NCBI RefSeq assembly: GCF_000292915.1 | Contig: NC_018513.1 | Coordinates: forward strand, 2,480,001-2,544,000 | DNA: 64,000 nt | Direction: 5' to 3' | From: Burkholderia cepacia GG4 | GTDB taxonomy: Bacteria; Pseudomonadota; Gammaproteobacteria; Burkholderiales; Burkholderiaceae | In this document: piece after piece, positions 10,903 through 19,993 of the stretch | Position numbering within the stretch: the stretch's first letter is position 1 | How the letters are laid out: every line of letters starts with the position of its first letter | Notes under the pieces: generated by a model | Told to the model about the DNA's origin: nothing | Databases searched by the model: none | Seen by the model: the letters and a program-made list of their open reading frames with translations, nothing else | Position numbers and translations under genes: made by a program

Positions 10903-13900
10903 GCGACCTCCTTCAGATGTTCGAGCATCGGCTCGAACACGAGCCGTGCGAGCGTGCCGAACGGTTCGTCGAGCGACGGATGCGCACCGCGCCACGCGAT
11001 CGCGATGGCCGGATCGTCGGCTTCGCTCGCGACGCGCTCGTTGATCCACACGCTCGCCGCCTTCGCCTCGCCGTCGGAGATGCGTGCCCAGGCGCTGCGC
11101 GGGAAGAACCGCAGCGGCATGCGCCGCCCCGCGCGAAACAGCGCGGCGAGCGGCGCGAGACGCTCGAGCGGCGCCGCGACCGGCGTGAGTTCGAACGCGC
11201 CGCCGCTGCCGAACCACAGCGTGCGGCGCGGGCCGTCGGGTTCCACCGCGCAGTAGACGAGGTGCGCGAGCCACGCGGACAGGTAATCGCGCGCGCTCGG
11301 TCGCGCATAGCGATAGATGACCTGGCCCGCCGGCGTCAGCCGGTTCAGCGTGCCGTGCAGTTCGAGCGGCGCACGCACCGCATCGCCGGACAGCAGCGCG
11401 TCGTCGGCGCCGAACAGCGCCTGGTCGGTGTCGGGCCACGCGGGTGCGACCGAAAGCGTGAACGGTCGCCGCTCCATCCCGTCGGCCAGCGCACCGCGCA
11501 CGTTCGACGCAAGCTGCGTCATCGAGCCGAGCGCCTGGTCGCGCCAGACGGCGCCCGTGGCACCGCCCGGCAGTTCGGGGCTCGCGTCCGCGATACGCAG
11601 CGCATGATCGAGCACGCCGCCGTCGCCCGCTTCGATCAGGAGCGGCAGCACGCGCTCGGCGAGCGCGTCGCTGCCGGCGAAGTCGAGTGCGAATGGCTCC
11701 GTGTCGAGCAGTTCGGCCTGCGCGTCGGACAGCACGATGCCGAGCCGCGCGCGCAGCAGCGCGCGGGCCGGATGCCGCCAGAACCGTTCGAATTCGCTGA
11801 ACGCGACGGGTTCGACCGGCTCGGCCGGCAGCGGCTGCGCGAAGAACGGCTGCTCGCGCGTCGCGTCGCGGGACGCTTCGGCCGCCAGCAGCGACGCCAG
11901 GGTTGCGCGCTCGGCGTCGTATGAAGCCAGTTCGCTGCCGGGCCGGAAATACTCGGCCGCGAACGGCTGCAGCGGATGCTCGACGATGAACGCACGGCGC
12001 GCCGCGTCGACCTCATCCGGCGCGGCATCCGCGCCGGCCGTGACGAGCGCGAGATGGTCGAGCAGTTCGTCGACGAGCGCCGCGGGCGGCAACGGCGCGT
12101 TGTCGCGAATGCTGCGCCCGGTATACGCGATCAGCAGCCGATCGCGCGCGGCGAGCAGCAGGTCGAGGAACAGGTTGCGCTCGTCGTCGCGGCGCTGGCG
12201 GTCGCCGAGCTTCGGCAGCACGGCCATCAGGTCGAATTCGTCGGCGCGCGCGAGGCTCGGCAGCACGCCGTCGTCCATCCCGAGCAGGCACACGATGCGG
12301 TACGGCAGCCCGCGCAGGCTCGTCAGCGACGAGAACGTGACGCCGCCCCACGGCACCCCGCCGCGGGCCGGGTCGTCGAGCGCGGCAGCCAGCCCCGCGC
12401 GCACGACGGCCGCGGGCAATGCCTCGTCGGGTGCGCCTTCCGTCATCGCGGCGAGCATCGCGTCGAGCGCGTCGCGCACGCCGGCGAGCGCGTCGGCATA
12501 CGCGGCGCCGGAGTCGAAGAATCGCGCGAGCGTGTCGGCGAACAGTTCGCTCCAGGCGCGCGGCGTGTGCGCGTCGGCAAGCCGCCGCGCGAAGCCGTCG
12601 AGATCGTCGGTGAAGCGCGCAAGCCGGCCCAGCAGTTCGGCCTCGCTGCCGGTGGCCGCCTCGATCGGCAGCCACGCGCCGACCGGTGCCGCGCCTTCGG
12701 GCATCGCATAGCCGAGAAAGAGCCGTGCGAGCGCATCGGAGAACGTGTGGCGCGGTGCCGGCACCGCCGCATCGTCGCTCACCGTCGGCGACAGCCCGCG
12801 CCGCGCGCCGGCGGCCGCGAGCCAGGTCTGCACCGTCTCGAGCGCGGCCGCGTCGATCCCGTAGCGGGCCGCCACCGCGTCGACACGCAGCCATTCGACC
12901 AGCTCCGGCGCACCGACCTGCCGCTCCGGCAACGCGAGCCACTCGAGCAGCACGCGCGCGACCGGGTTCGCCTGCGACGGCGGCAGGCCGGTGATCCGGT
13001 AAGGCACGCGCGCGCCGCCGGCGCCCGCCGTGCCGAACACGGCATCGATCAGCGGCCCCGCCGCCGCGAGATCGGCCACCGCCACCAGCACGTCGGCCGG
13101 CTGCAGCGTCGCGTCGGCGTCGAACCATGCGAGCAGGCGGTCGTGCAGCACTTCGAGCTGGCGCGCGAGGCTGTGGCACACGTGCACCTCGATCCCGCGC
13201 TCGGCCGGTACGTCGCCGAGTTCGGCCTCCGGTTGCAGGTCGAGGATCGCGTTCTGCACGCGCGCGAGCCAGGTCGGTGCGGGATTCCCGACGAAACGCG
13301 ACGCATCGCCTGACGCGGCGCTTTCGGTCAGTTCGTGCAGCATGTGCAGTTGCGCCTGCGTCTGCCTGCCCCACTCCGCGAGCAGCGGATGACCGACTTC
13401 CTGGTAGTCGAGCCGACCGGCCGCGTCGAGCGCCTCCGCATGCGCGGCAGTGACGATGTCGAACCAGAACTCGCGGCACGGGTTCAGCGCATAGACGCGC
13501 ACGTCGATCCAGCGCGACAGCTCGCGCAGCAGCGCGACGTGCAGCGGCGGCATCGTCGGCAGTGCGAATACGCTGACCGATTCCGGCCAGTCGGCGCCCG
13601 CGACGGTATCGGGATCGAGGTGGCGCGCGTCGACGAGGAAACGGTGTGCGGGCGGCGTGCCGCTCTCGCTCAGCTCGGCGAGCAGCGCGCGCCACAGCGC
13701 GGCCTGCCAGTGCTCGTCGTCGCGTGCGGCGTCGCTGATCCCGCGCGGCGCGGCGTCGCCCGCGAGCACCGACTCGCCGGCCTGCCACGCGGCCAGCCAT
13801 TCGGGCCGATAGGTCAGGTAATGATCGAGCACGGCCGCGACGCGATGCGCGAGTTCGTAGCGCATCGCATCGTCGGACGCGGACAGATACGCGGCCAGCC

Positions 13901-14237
13901 GCGGCGACGCGAGCCACGGCGCGCCGTCCGCGGCCTGCGCGAACAGCCGGTAGCAGCGCCACACGAGGCGGTCGGGTGCGAACGGCGAGCGCTTGGGTAC
14001 CTGCATCACGCGGCCGATTTGCGCCCACAGCCATTGCGCGAGATACGTGAACTCGACGTTCGCGCACACGCCGTGGCGCGCGGCGATGTCGAGTTCGAGA
14101 CGGCGGCGCAGCGCGGCGCTCGGCACGATGACCTGTTGCGGCGCCCACGGGCCGTTGCGGGCCGGGAATGCAGCCAGATCGTCGAGCAGCGCGTCGGCCA
14201 GGGTTTCGTGACGGTTCGAGTAGAAGAGATGGAGCAT
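10899..14237 (-). CDS. recC: Exodeoxyribonuclease V gamma subunit RecC
   Basis: A 1112-residue subunit that in RecBCD scans for Chi and splits the duplex. The N-terminus (MLHLFYSNRHETLADALL) and the downstream LEWLALPERQ and LGMDDGVLPS segments are characteristic. RecC has a degenerate helicase and nuclease fold, and I see no intact Walker A, as expected. It is the first gene of the operon, divergent from the FUSC gene across a 180-base gap that must hold both promoters. No strong ribosome site precedes the ATG. Confidence 0.95.
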   Translation of the reverse strand: MLHLFYSNRHETLADALLDDLAAFPARNGPWAPQQVIVPSAALRRRLELDIAARHGVCANVEFTYLAQWLWAQIGRVMQVPKRSPFAPDRLVWRCYRLFAQAADGAPWLASPRLAAYLSASDDAMRYELAHRVAAVLDHYLTYRPEWLAAWQAGESVLAGDAAPRGISDAARDDEHWQAALWRALLAELSESGTPPAHRFLVDARHLDPDTVAGADWPESVSVFALPTMPPLHVALLRELSRWIDVRVYALNPCREFWFDIVTAAHAEALDAAGRLDYQEVGHPLLAEWGRQTQAQLHMLHELTESAASGDASRFVGNPAPTWLARVQNAILDLQPEAELGDVPAERGIEVHVCHSLARQLEVLHDRLLAWFDADATLQPADVLVAVADLAAAGPLIDAVFGTAGAGGARVPYRITGLPPSQANPVARVLLEWLALPERQVGAPELVEWLRVDAVAARYGIDAAALETVQTWLAAAGARRGLSPTVSDDAAVPAPRHTFSDALARLFLGYAMPEGAAPVGAWLPIEAATGSEAELLGRLARFTDDLDGFARRLADAHTPRAWSELFADTLARFFDSGAAYADALAGVRDALDAMLAAMTEGAPDEALPAAVVRAGLAAALDDPARGGVPWGGVTFSSLTSLRGLPYRIVCLLGMDDGVLPSLARADEFDLMAVLPKLGDRQRRDDERNLFLDLLLAARDRLLIAYTGRSIRDNAPLPPAALVDELLDHLALVTAGADAAPDEVDAARRAFIVEHPLQPFAAEYFRPGSELASYDAERATLASLLAAEASRDATREQPFFAQPLPAEPVEPVAFSEFERFWRHPARALLRARLGIVLSDAQAELLDTEPFALDFAGSDALAERVLPLLIEAGDGGVLDHALRIADASPELPGGATGAVWRDQALGSMTQLASNVRGALADGMERRPFTLSVAPAWPDTDQALFGADDALLSGDAVRAPLELHGTLNRLTPAGQVIYRYARPSARDYLSAWLAHLVYCAVEPDGPRRTLWFGSGGAFELTPVAAPLERLAPLAALFRAGRRMPLRFFPRSAWARISDGEAKAASVWINERVASEADDPAIAIAWRGAHPSLDEPFGTLARLVFEPMLEHLKEVA

Positions 14238-14417
14238 GAAGCGGGTGTCGGAGCCTCGCGCCGGCCGGGCCGGGCGAACAGGATCACCAAGGATAGCAAA
14301 AGGGCCGTCGCGAAGCGCATCGTCCGGAAAGCCAGGTTTTGCGGACCGCGAAATACGATAGACTCGTCGCCAGTCAATACGCCGCCCCGGCGTCTTCGTC
14401 TGTCATTCAGCCCATCG

Positions 14418-16709
14418 ATGCGCTATTCGGTCGAAATCAGAAAATTTTTCTACAGCCAGTACTTTTTCGGCGGCCTGCGGATCGCGGTCGGCGTGTCGCT
14501 GCCGGCCGTGCTGTGCCTGATCGTGTTTCACAACCGGGAGCTCGGCTTCACGATCTCGACCGGCGCGCTCGGCGCGTGCGTCGTCGACATGCCCGGCCCG
14601 CTCAAGTACAAGCACAACGAAATGCTCGCGTGCAGCGTGATCGGCTTCCTGGCCGCGCTCGCGACCGGCCTCGCCACGCCGAACATCTTCGCGCTGTGGC
14701 TGACGATCGTGCCGCTCACGTTCGTGCTGTCGCTGATCGTCGTCTACGGCAACCGCTGGCCGCAGATCAGCTTCGCGACGCTGTTCATGATGGTAATGAC
14801 GCTCGAGGAGAAATTCACGCCGCTGCAGGCGTTCATCAACGCCGGCTGGATTCTCGCGGGCGGCCTCTGGTACACCTACTGGGCGACGCTCGTGTCGCAA
14901 TGGCAGGCACGCCGGATCGAGCAGCAGGCGCTCGCCGAAAGCCTGTTCGCGTGCGCCGACTACCTGCTCGCGCGCGCGCAGTTCTACGATCTCGACGCCG
15001 ATCTCGACGAGTGCTACCGCAATCTCGTCGCGAAGCAGATCACCGCGGTCGAAACGCAGGAAACCGCGCGCGACATCGTGCTGCGCAACCTGCCGAAGCT
15101 GCGCCGCGGCAAGCTCGATCCCGGCCGCACGACGATGTACAACCTGTTCATCAACAGCGTCGACCTGCACGAGCTGTTCGTCGGCGCACACACCGACTAC
15201 CCGCTCGTGCGCAACACGTTCGGCGGCTCGGACCTGATCATTTTCTACCGCGACCTGATCTGCAAGGCGGCCGCCGATCTCGAGGAGATCGGCCTCGCGG
15301 TGCTCGAGAACCGCGCGCCGCATTCGCGGATCAGCGTGAAGGCCGAACTGCGCGCGATCGAGTACGAGATCGAGCTGATGCGCAAGAAGAACTTCGCGGC
15401 GAGCAACGCGGAAGCGTATGCGGCGGTGCTCGCGACGTTCCGGCGCATCTGGAGCGCGACGCGCCTGATCGACCGGATGCGCCGCAACCTGTCGGGTCAC
15501 GCCGACCCGCAGCAGACGGAACTGAAGATCGACAAGGCGCTCACGCGCTTTCTGCAGCGCCGCCGGATGTCGCCGCTCCTGATCTTCTCGAACCTGAACA
15601 TGCGCTCGCCGAGCTTCCGCCACGCGCTGCGCGTGACGATCGCGGTGGCGGTCGGGTTCTGGCTCGGCCGGCTGCTGCCGCTCACGAACGCATACTGGAT
15701 CGTGATGACGACCATCATCATCCTGAAGCCCGGCTACTCGCTGACCAAGCAGCGCAACGCGCAGCGTATCGTCGGCACGCTGATCGGCTGCGCGGCGAGC
15801 ATCGCGCTGATCTACACCGTGAAGTCGCCGCACCTGCTGATCGCGATCATGTTCGGGTCGATGGTGATGAGCTACAGCCTGCTGCTGTTCAACTACGCGG
15901 CAAGCGTCGTGTTCACGTCGTCGTACGTGCTGCTGATGTTCCACCTGCTCGCGCCGGGCAGCATGCGGATCATCGGCGAGCGCGCGATCGATACCGTGGT
16001 CGGCTGCATGATCGCGATCGCCGCGAGCCGCCTGTTCCCGTACTGGGAATACCGGCTGATGGGCAAGCTCGTCACCGACATGCTGACGTCGACCCGCAAG
16101 TATTTCGAGGCCGTGTGGCGCGCCGGGCGCGGCGCGTCGCCGCCGCCGGTGCCGGCCGCCGACGGCGCGGCCGTCGTGCCGGTCGTCGCCGCGGCGATCG
16201 AGACGCCCGCCGCCACCCTCGACGACGACTACCGCTACCGCCTCGCGCGCAAGGACGTGCACATCGCGTTCGCGAACCTCGGCCAGGCGTTCCAGCGGAT
16301 GATGATCGAACCGAAGGCACACCAGCGCTTCGTGCCGGAACTCAACGATCTGCTCGTGCAGACGCACGTGCTCGGCGCGCAGATCACCGCGGCCGCGCCG
16401 CTGATCCGCAGCGCATGCACGGCCGACGACAACTTCGTCCGCGACGATGCGCTGCGCCGCGGCCTGTCCGCCGTGCTCGATAACCTCGAGAAGGCGGAAG
16501 CCGGCGAGCCGCCGCCGGCCGACCAGCTCGACGCGACGAAACAGCTCACCCGCGACCTCGACGCGATGGTCGTGTCCGCGGAAAAATCCGACGCGGTGGG
16601 CGCCGAGCTCACGCACGACCTGAAGGTGCTCGCGCACCAGTGCAAGCAGATGCTCGCGTCGTCGCTGCTGATCCGCAAGGACGCGAGCGTGATCCGGCTG
16701 CCCGCATGA
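14418..16709 (+). CDS. FUSC/YccS-family inner-membrane protein
   Basis: A 763-residue protein with two hydrophobic blocks, each about six helices (residues about 20-170 and 395-535), separated and followed by long soluble helical regions. This duplicated layout is that of the FUSC/YccS/aromatic-acid-exporter family. The second block ends with the SPHLLIAIMFGSMVMSYSLLLF-like region typical of FUSC_2 domains, and an Ala/Pro linker (about 575-600) precedes the C-terminal soluble domain. The proposed role is export across the inner membrane; the substrate is unknown. The ATG at 14418 begins MRYSVEIRKFFYSQYFFGG; the upstream open frame merely overlaps recC. Confidence 0.88.
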   Translation: MRYSVEIRKFFYSQYFFGGLRIAVGVSLPAVLCLIVFHNRELGFTISTGALGACVVDMPGPLKYKHNEMLACSVIGFLAALATGLATPNIFALWLTIVPLTFVLSLIVVYGNRWPQISFATLFMMVMTLEEKFTPLQAFINAGWILAGGLWYTYWATLVSQWQARRIEQQALAESLFACADYLLARAQFYDLDADLDECYRNLVAKQITAVETQETARDIVLRNLPKLRRGKLDPGRTTMYNLFINSVDLHELFVGAHTDYPLVRNTFGGSDLIIFYRDLICKAAADLEEIGLAVLENRAPHSRISVKAELRAIEYEIELMRKKNFAASNAEAYAAVLATFRRIWSATRLIDRMRRNLSGHADPQQTELKIDKALTRFLQRRRMSPLLIFSNLNMRSPSFRHALRVTIAVAVGFWLGRLLPLTNAYWIVMTTIIILKPGYSLTKQRNAQRIVGTLIGCAASIALIYTVKSPHLLIAIMFGSMVMSYSLLLFNYAASVVFTSSYVLLMFHLLAPGSMRIIGERAIDTVVGCMIAIAASRLFPYWEYRLMGKLVTDMLTSTRKYFEAVWRAGRGASPPPVPAADGAAVVPVVAAAIETPAATLDDDYRYRLARKDVHIAFANLGQAFQRMMIEPKAHQRFVPELNDLLVQTHVLGAQITAAAPLIRSACTADDNFVRDDALRRGLSAVLDNLEKAEAGEPPPADQLDATKQLTRDLDAMVVSAEKSDAVGAELTHDLKVLAHQCKQMLASSLLIRKDASVIRLPA

Positions 16710-16932
16710 CCGCATAACGTCGTCCGGCCGCCGCCGGCCGCCCGCGCACGCAGCGGGCCGGCCCGGCGGCGCCCCCCCGTTCCAGCACGCCCCCCGCAGC
16801 ATGACCCGCCCGCTCCGCACGGCCCGCCCGCACACCGTGCGTTCGCCCCACCCTCGATTCCACCGGTTGCGCCAGTCAGGGAATACCCGATTCCGGTCAC
16901 ATGGCCCGGCTTGTTATCATTCGTTCACATTT

Positions 16933-16950
16933 AAGTTGTATAGACAACTT
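16933..16950. promoter_or_regulatory. HutC/GntR-type palindromic operator
   Basis: A perfect 7-bp inverted repeat, AAGTTGT-ATAG-ACAACTT, lies 59 bases before the permease start. The core TTGTATAGACAA has the form bound by HutC-subfamily GntR repressors. It sits in the only AT-rich part of the intergenic region and probably overlaps the promoter. Identity of the regulator is inferred; no GntR gene is in the window. Confidence 0.6.
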
Positions 16951-17008
16951 GAGCCAACCGGGCCGGCCCTGCTCGCCCGGTCCGTCGCATAACGATATCG
17001 GAGACTCG

Positions 17009-18376
17009 ATGAAGAACCTGCAGCGCCACCTGAGCTCGCGGCACATCCGCTTTCTCGCGCTGGGCTCGGCGATCGGCACCGGCCTGTTCTACGGCTCGGC
17101 GTCCGCGATCCAGCTCGCGGGCCCCGCCGTGATCCTGGCCTACATCCTGGGCGGCGCGGCCGTCTACATGGTGATGCGCGCGCTCGGCGAGATGGCCGTG
17201 CGCGAACCCGTCGCCGGCTCGTTCGGCCACTACGCGACCGAAAACCTCGGCCCGTTTGCCGGCTTCGTCACCGGCTGGACCTACACGCTCGAAATGGTGA
17301 TCGTCGCGATCGCCGACATCACCGCGTTCGGCATCTACATGGGCTTCTGGTTTCCGGATGTCCCGCAATGGATCTGGGTGCTCGGCGTCGTCGCGGTCAT
17401 CTGCGGGCTGAACCTGTGCCACGTGAAAGTGTTCGGCGAGCTCGAATTCTGGCTGTCGATCATCAAGGTCGGCGCGATCATCGCGATGATCGGCGGCGGC
17501 GTCGCGATCCTGCTGGCCGGCATGCACTTCGGCCATTCGGCCGACGTGCCGACGTTCACGAACCTGTGGAACCACGGCGGCTTCTTGCCGAACGGGATCG
17601 GCGGGCTGATCGCGTCGCTGTCGGTCGTGATCTTCGCGTACGGCGGCATCGAGGTTATCGGGATGAGCGCCGGCGAGGCGAAGGACCCGGAGCGCGTGAT
17701 TCCGCGTGCGATCAACGCGGTGCCCGCGCGCATCCTGCTGTTCTACGTGCTGACGATGGTCGTGCTGATGTCGATCAGCCCGTGGACCAGCGTCGGCAAC
17801 GACGGCAGCCCGTTCGTGCAGATCTTCTCGGCGCTCGGCGTGAAGTCGGCCGCGACGATCCTCAACCTGGTGGTGATCAGCGCGGCGATTTCGGCGATCA
17901 ACAGCGACATCTTCGGCGCGGGCCGGATGATGTTCGGGATGGCACGGCAGGGCCAGGCGCCGCGCGTGCTGATGACGACGTCGCGGCACGGCGTGCCGTG
18001 GGTCACGGTGCTCGTGATGGCCGGCGCGCTGCTGATCGGCGTGCTGCTCAACTACCTGATGCCGAAGGACGTGTTCCTGGTGGTCGCGGCGATCGCGACG
18101 TTCGCGACCGTGTGGGTGTGGCTGATGATCCTGCTGTCGCAGGTCGCGATGCGCCGTCGCCTGTCGCGCGCGGAGGTCGCGGCGCTGAAGTTCAAGGTGC
18201 CGCTGTGGCCCGTCGCCCCCGCACTGACGATCGCGTTCATGGGTTTCGTGATCGTGATACTCGGCTGGTTCGAGGACACGCGGGTCGCGCTCTATGTCGG
18301 CGCGGCGTGGCTCGTACTGCTCGCGGTCGTGTTCTATGCACGGATCCGCCCGAAGTTTGCGCCTGCGTCACGTTGA
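17009..18376 (+). CDS. APC/AAT-family amino-acid permease (ProY/HutT-like)
   Basis: A 455-residue permease with twelve predicted membrane segments. The opening [24 protein letters not shown] holds the AAT-family GSAIGTGLF substrate-binding motif, and the [20 protein letters not shown] segment is also characteristic. It imports an amino acid by proton symport. It most resembles ProY/HutT-type permeases; the HutC-like operator upstream makes histidine or urocanate an attractive substrate, which is inference. The start at 17009 follows CGGAGA; the longer frame from 16901 runs through the operator and is rejected. Confidence 0.88.
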   Translation: MKNLQRHLSSRHIRFLALGSAIGTGLFYGSASAIQLAGPAVILAYILGGAAVYMVMRALGEMAVREPVAGSFGHYATENLGPFAGFVTGWTYTLEMVIVAIADITAFGIYMGFWFPDVPQWIWVLGVVAVICGLNLCHVKVFGELEFWLSIIKVGAIIAMIGGGVAILLAGMHFGHSADVPTFTNLWNHGGFLPNGIGGLIASLSVVIFAYGGIEVIGMSAGEAKDPERVIPRAINAVPARILLFYVLTMVVLMSISPWTSVGNDGSPFVQIFSALGVKSAATILNLVVISAAISAINSDIFGAGRMMFGMARQGQAPRVLMTTSRHGVPWVTVLVMAGALLIGVLLNYLMPKDVFLVVAAIATFATVWVWLMILLSQVAMRRRLSRAEVAALKFKVPLWPVAPALTIAFMGFVIVILGWFEDTRVALYVGAAWLVLLAVVFYARIRPKFAPASR

Positions 18377-18540
18377 CGCACGGCTGACCGCTCTGCGCGG
18401 CGCGCCGGCTTCGGCGCCCGCGTCTCTCCCGGCACCGGGCGACGCATCGCGCGTCGCCAGCCGTCCTTGGCCGTCCCCCCGCCGTTCCTGAGCGTCGCTC
18501 ACGGCCCAACCGGGCCGCTGAGCGATCGCGCACGTCAGCG

Positions 18541-18708
18541 TCAGTGCGACGCGGCGCTCGCGCTCGCGGCCTCGGCCGGATGGGCCTCGTCGTACGCGCG
18601 CTTCTGCGAGATCGCGTTGTACAGGATCGTCCCGATCACGAGCAGCACGGCCACGACGATCAGGATGCTCACGTTGCGGACAGGGTTCTTCTTGCGCTGA
18701 TCGTTCAT
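18541..18708 (-). CDS. Small single-pass membrane protein
   Basis: A 55-residue open frame: a basic N-terminus (MNDQRKKNPVRN), one hydrophobic helix (residues about 14-32), then a polar tail ending in an Ala/Ser stretch and His. The basic residues before the helix predict an N-in, C-out topology. Codon use is clearly GC3-biased like its neighbours, which supports it being real. I do not recognise the family. It is divergent from the iron transporter and may share its intergenic control region. Confidence 0.7.
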   Translation of the reverse strand: MNDQRKKNPVRNVSILIVVAVLLVIGTILYNAISQKRAYDEAHPAEAASASAASH

Positions 18709-18823
18709 GGTCGGTGCGGCTCCGTCAAATTCGTTGAAGCGGGCATTCTACGCGCTTGCGCACGCGCTGCGACGCCCCGTTGCGCGCGCTCCTCCCGTCT
18801 TCCTCGCCGCATTCCGCAAGCTT

Positions 18824-18842
18824 TCATTTGATAATCATTCCC
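18824..18842. promoter_or_regulatory. Candidate Fur box
   Basis: The core GATAATCATT (18830-18839) matches ten consecutive positions of the 19-bp Fur consensus; the flanks match poorly. It is 108 bases before an Fe(III) ABC transporter start, the expected place for iron-dependent repression. Confidence 0.55.
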
Positions 18843-18949
18843 ATTCCGATCTAGAATCCGAAATCTTTCGCTTTGTAATGTTTCGGGTCGCTCGGGCGGC
18901 AGGCACGCCCCGGAACACCTCTTCGTCCGCCTGCCTCACCGGAGTCTCC

Positions 18950-19993
18950 ATGTCGAATCCGCGCACCCGCCTGCTGCCGCTCGCCGGCGCCCTCGCCCTT
19001 GCCGCCGCCGCGTTCGCGCCGCTTGCCCAGGCGGCCGAGGAGGTGAGCCTGTACACCACCCGCGAACCGAAGCTGATCCAGCCGCTGATCGATGCGTTCA
19101 CGAAGCAGAGCAGCATCAAGGTCAACACGGTGTTCGTGAAGGACGGCCTGCTCGAGCGCGTGAAGGCCGAAGGCGCGCAGTCGCCGGCCGACGTGCTGAT
19201 GACGGTTGACATCGGCAACCTGCTCGACCTGGTCGACGGCGGGCTCGCGCAGCCGGTGCGTTCGAAGGTGCTCGACGACGCGATTCCCGCGAACCTGCGG
19301 GGCGCGCAGGGCGACTGGTACGCGCTGTCGCTGCGCGATCGCGTGCTGTACGTGGAAAAGGACCTGAAGGTCGACGCGTTCCGCTACGAGGATCTCGCCG
19401 ATCCGAAATGGAAGGGCAAGGTCTGCATCCGCTCGGGGCAGCATCCGTACAACACGGCACTCGTCGCGGCGATGATCGCGCACGACGGCGAAGCCGCGAC
19501 CGAAAAGTGGCTGCGTGGCGTGAAGGCGAACCTCGCGCGCAAGGCGACGGGCGGCGACCGCGACGTCGCGCGCGACATCCTCGGCGGCATCTGCGACGTC
19601 GGTCTCGCGAACGCGTACTACGTCGGCCACATGAAGAACGCGGAAGCCGGCACCGATGCGCGCAAGTGGGGCGACGCGATCAAGGTCGTGCGGCCGACGT
19701 TCGCGAACGCGAAGAGCGGCGGCACGCACGTGAACATCAGCGGCGCGACGGTCGCGAAGCACGCGCCGCACAAGGCCAACGCGGTGAAGCTGCTCGAATA
19801 CCTGGTGTCGCCGGAAGCGCAGGCGCTGTATGCGCAGGCCAACTACGAATACCCGGTGCGCGCGAACGTGAAGCTCGATCCGGTGATCGCGAGCTTCGGC
19901 ACGCTGAAGGTCGATCCGCTGCCGCTGGCGGACATCGCGAAGCATCGCAAGGCGGCCAGCCAGCTCGTCGACCGGGTCGGCTTTGACAACTGA
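18950..19993 (+). CDS. Fe(III) ABC transporter, periplasmic binding protein
   Basis: A 347-residue extracellular solute-binding protein of the FbpA/FutA/AfuA class. A Sec signal peptide ends near AQA-AEE (residue about 25), then comes the mature opening EVSLYTTREPKLIQPLIDAF. Paired tyrosines typical of iron ligands appear in the NAYYVGH segment (FbpA-type YY). The ATG at 18950 follows GGAG at 18941-18944. It is the first gene of a three-gene importer and probably iron-repressed via the upstream Fur-like box. It delivers ferric iron, possibly with a synergistic anion, to the permease. Confidence 0.9.
   Translation: MSNPRTRLLPLAGALALAAAAFAPLAQAAEEVSLYTTREPKLIQPLIDAFTKQSSIKVNTVFVKDGLLERVKAEGAQSPADVLMTVDIGNLLDLVDGGLAQPVRSKVLDDAIPANLRGAQGDWYALSLRDRVLYVEKDLKVDAFRYEDLADPKWKGKVCIRSGQHPYNTALVAAMIAHDGEAATEKWLRGVKANLARKATGGDRDVARDILGGICDVGLANAYYVGHMKNAEAGTDARKWGDAIKVVRPTFANAKSGGTHVNISGATVAKHAPHKANAVKLLEYLVSPEAQALYAQANYEYPVRANVKLDPVIASFGTLKVDPLPLADIAKHRKAASQLVDRVGFDN

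Noticed and set aside
7264..11256. A 1330-codon plus-strand frame opposite recB and part of recC
   Set aside because: Composition is shadow-like and the recB/recC frames have unmistakable motifs; both strands are not expected to code here.
13335..14417. N-terminal extension of the FUSC protein over recC
   Set aside because: The extra 361 residues are an antisense reading of recC; the true membrane protein begins at 14418.
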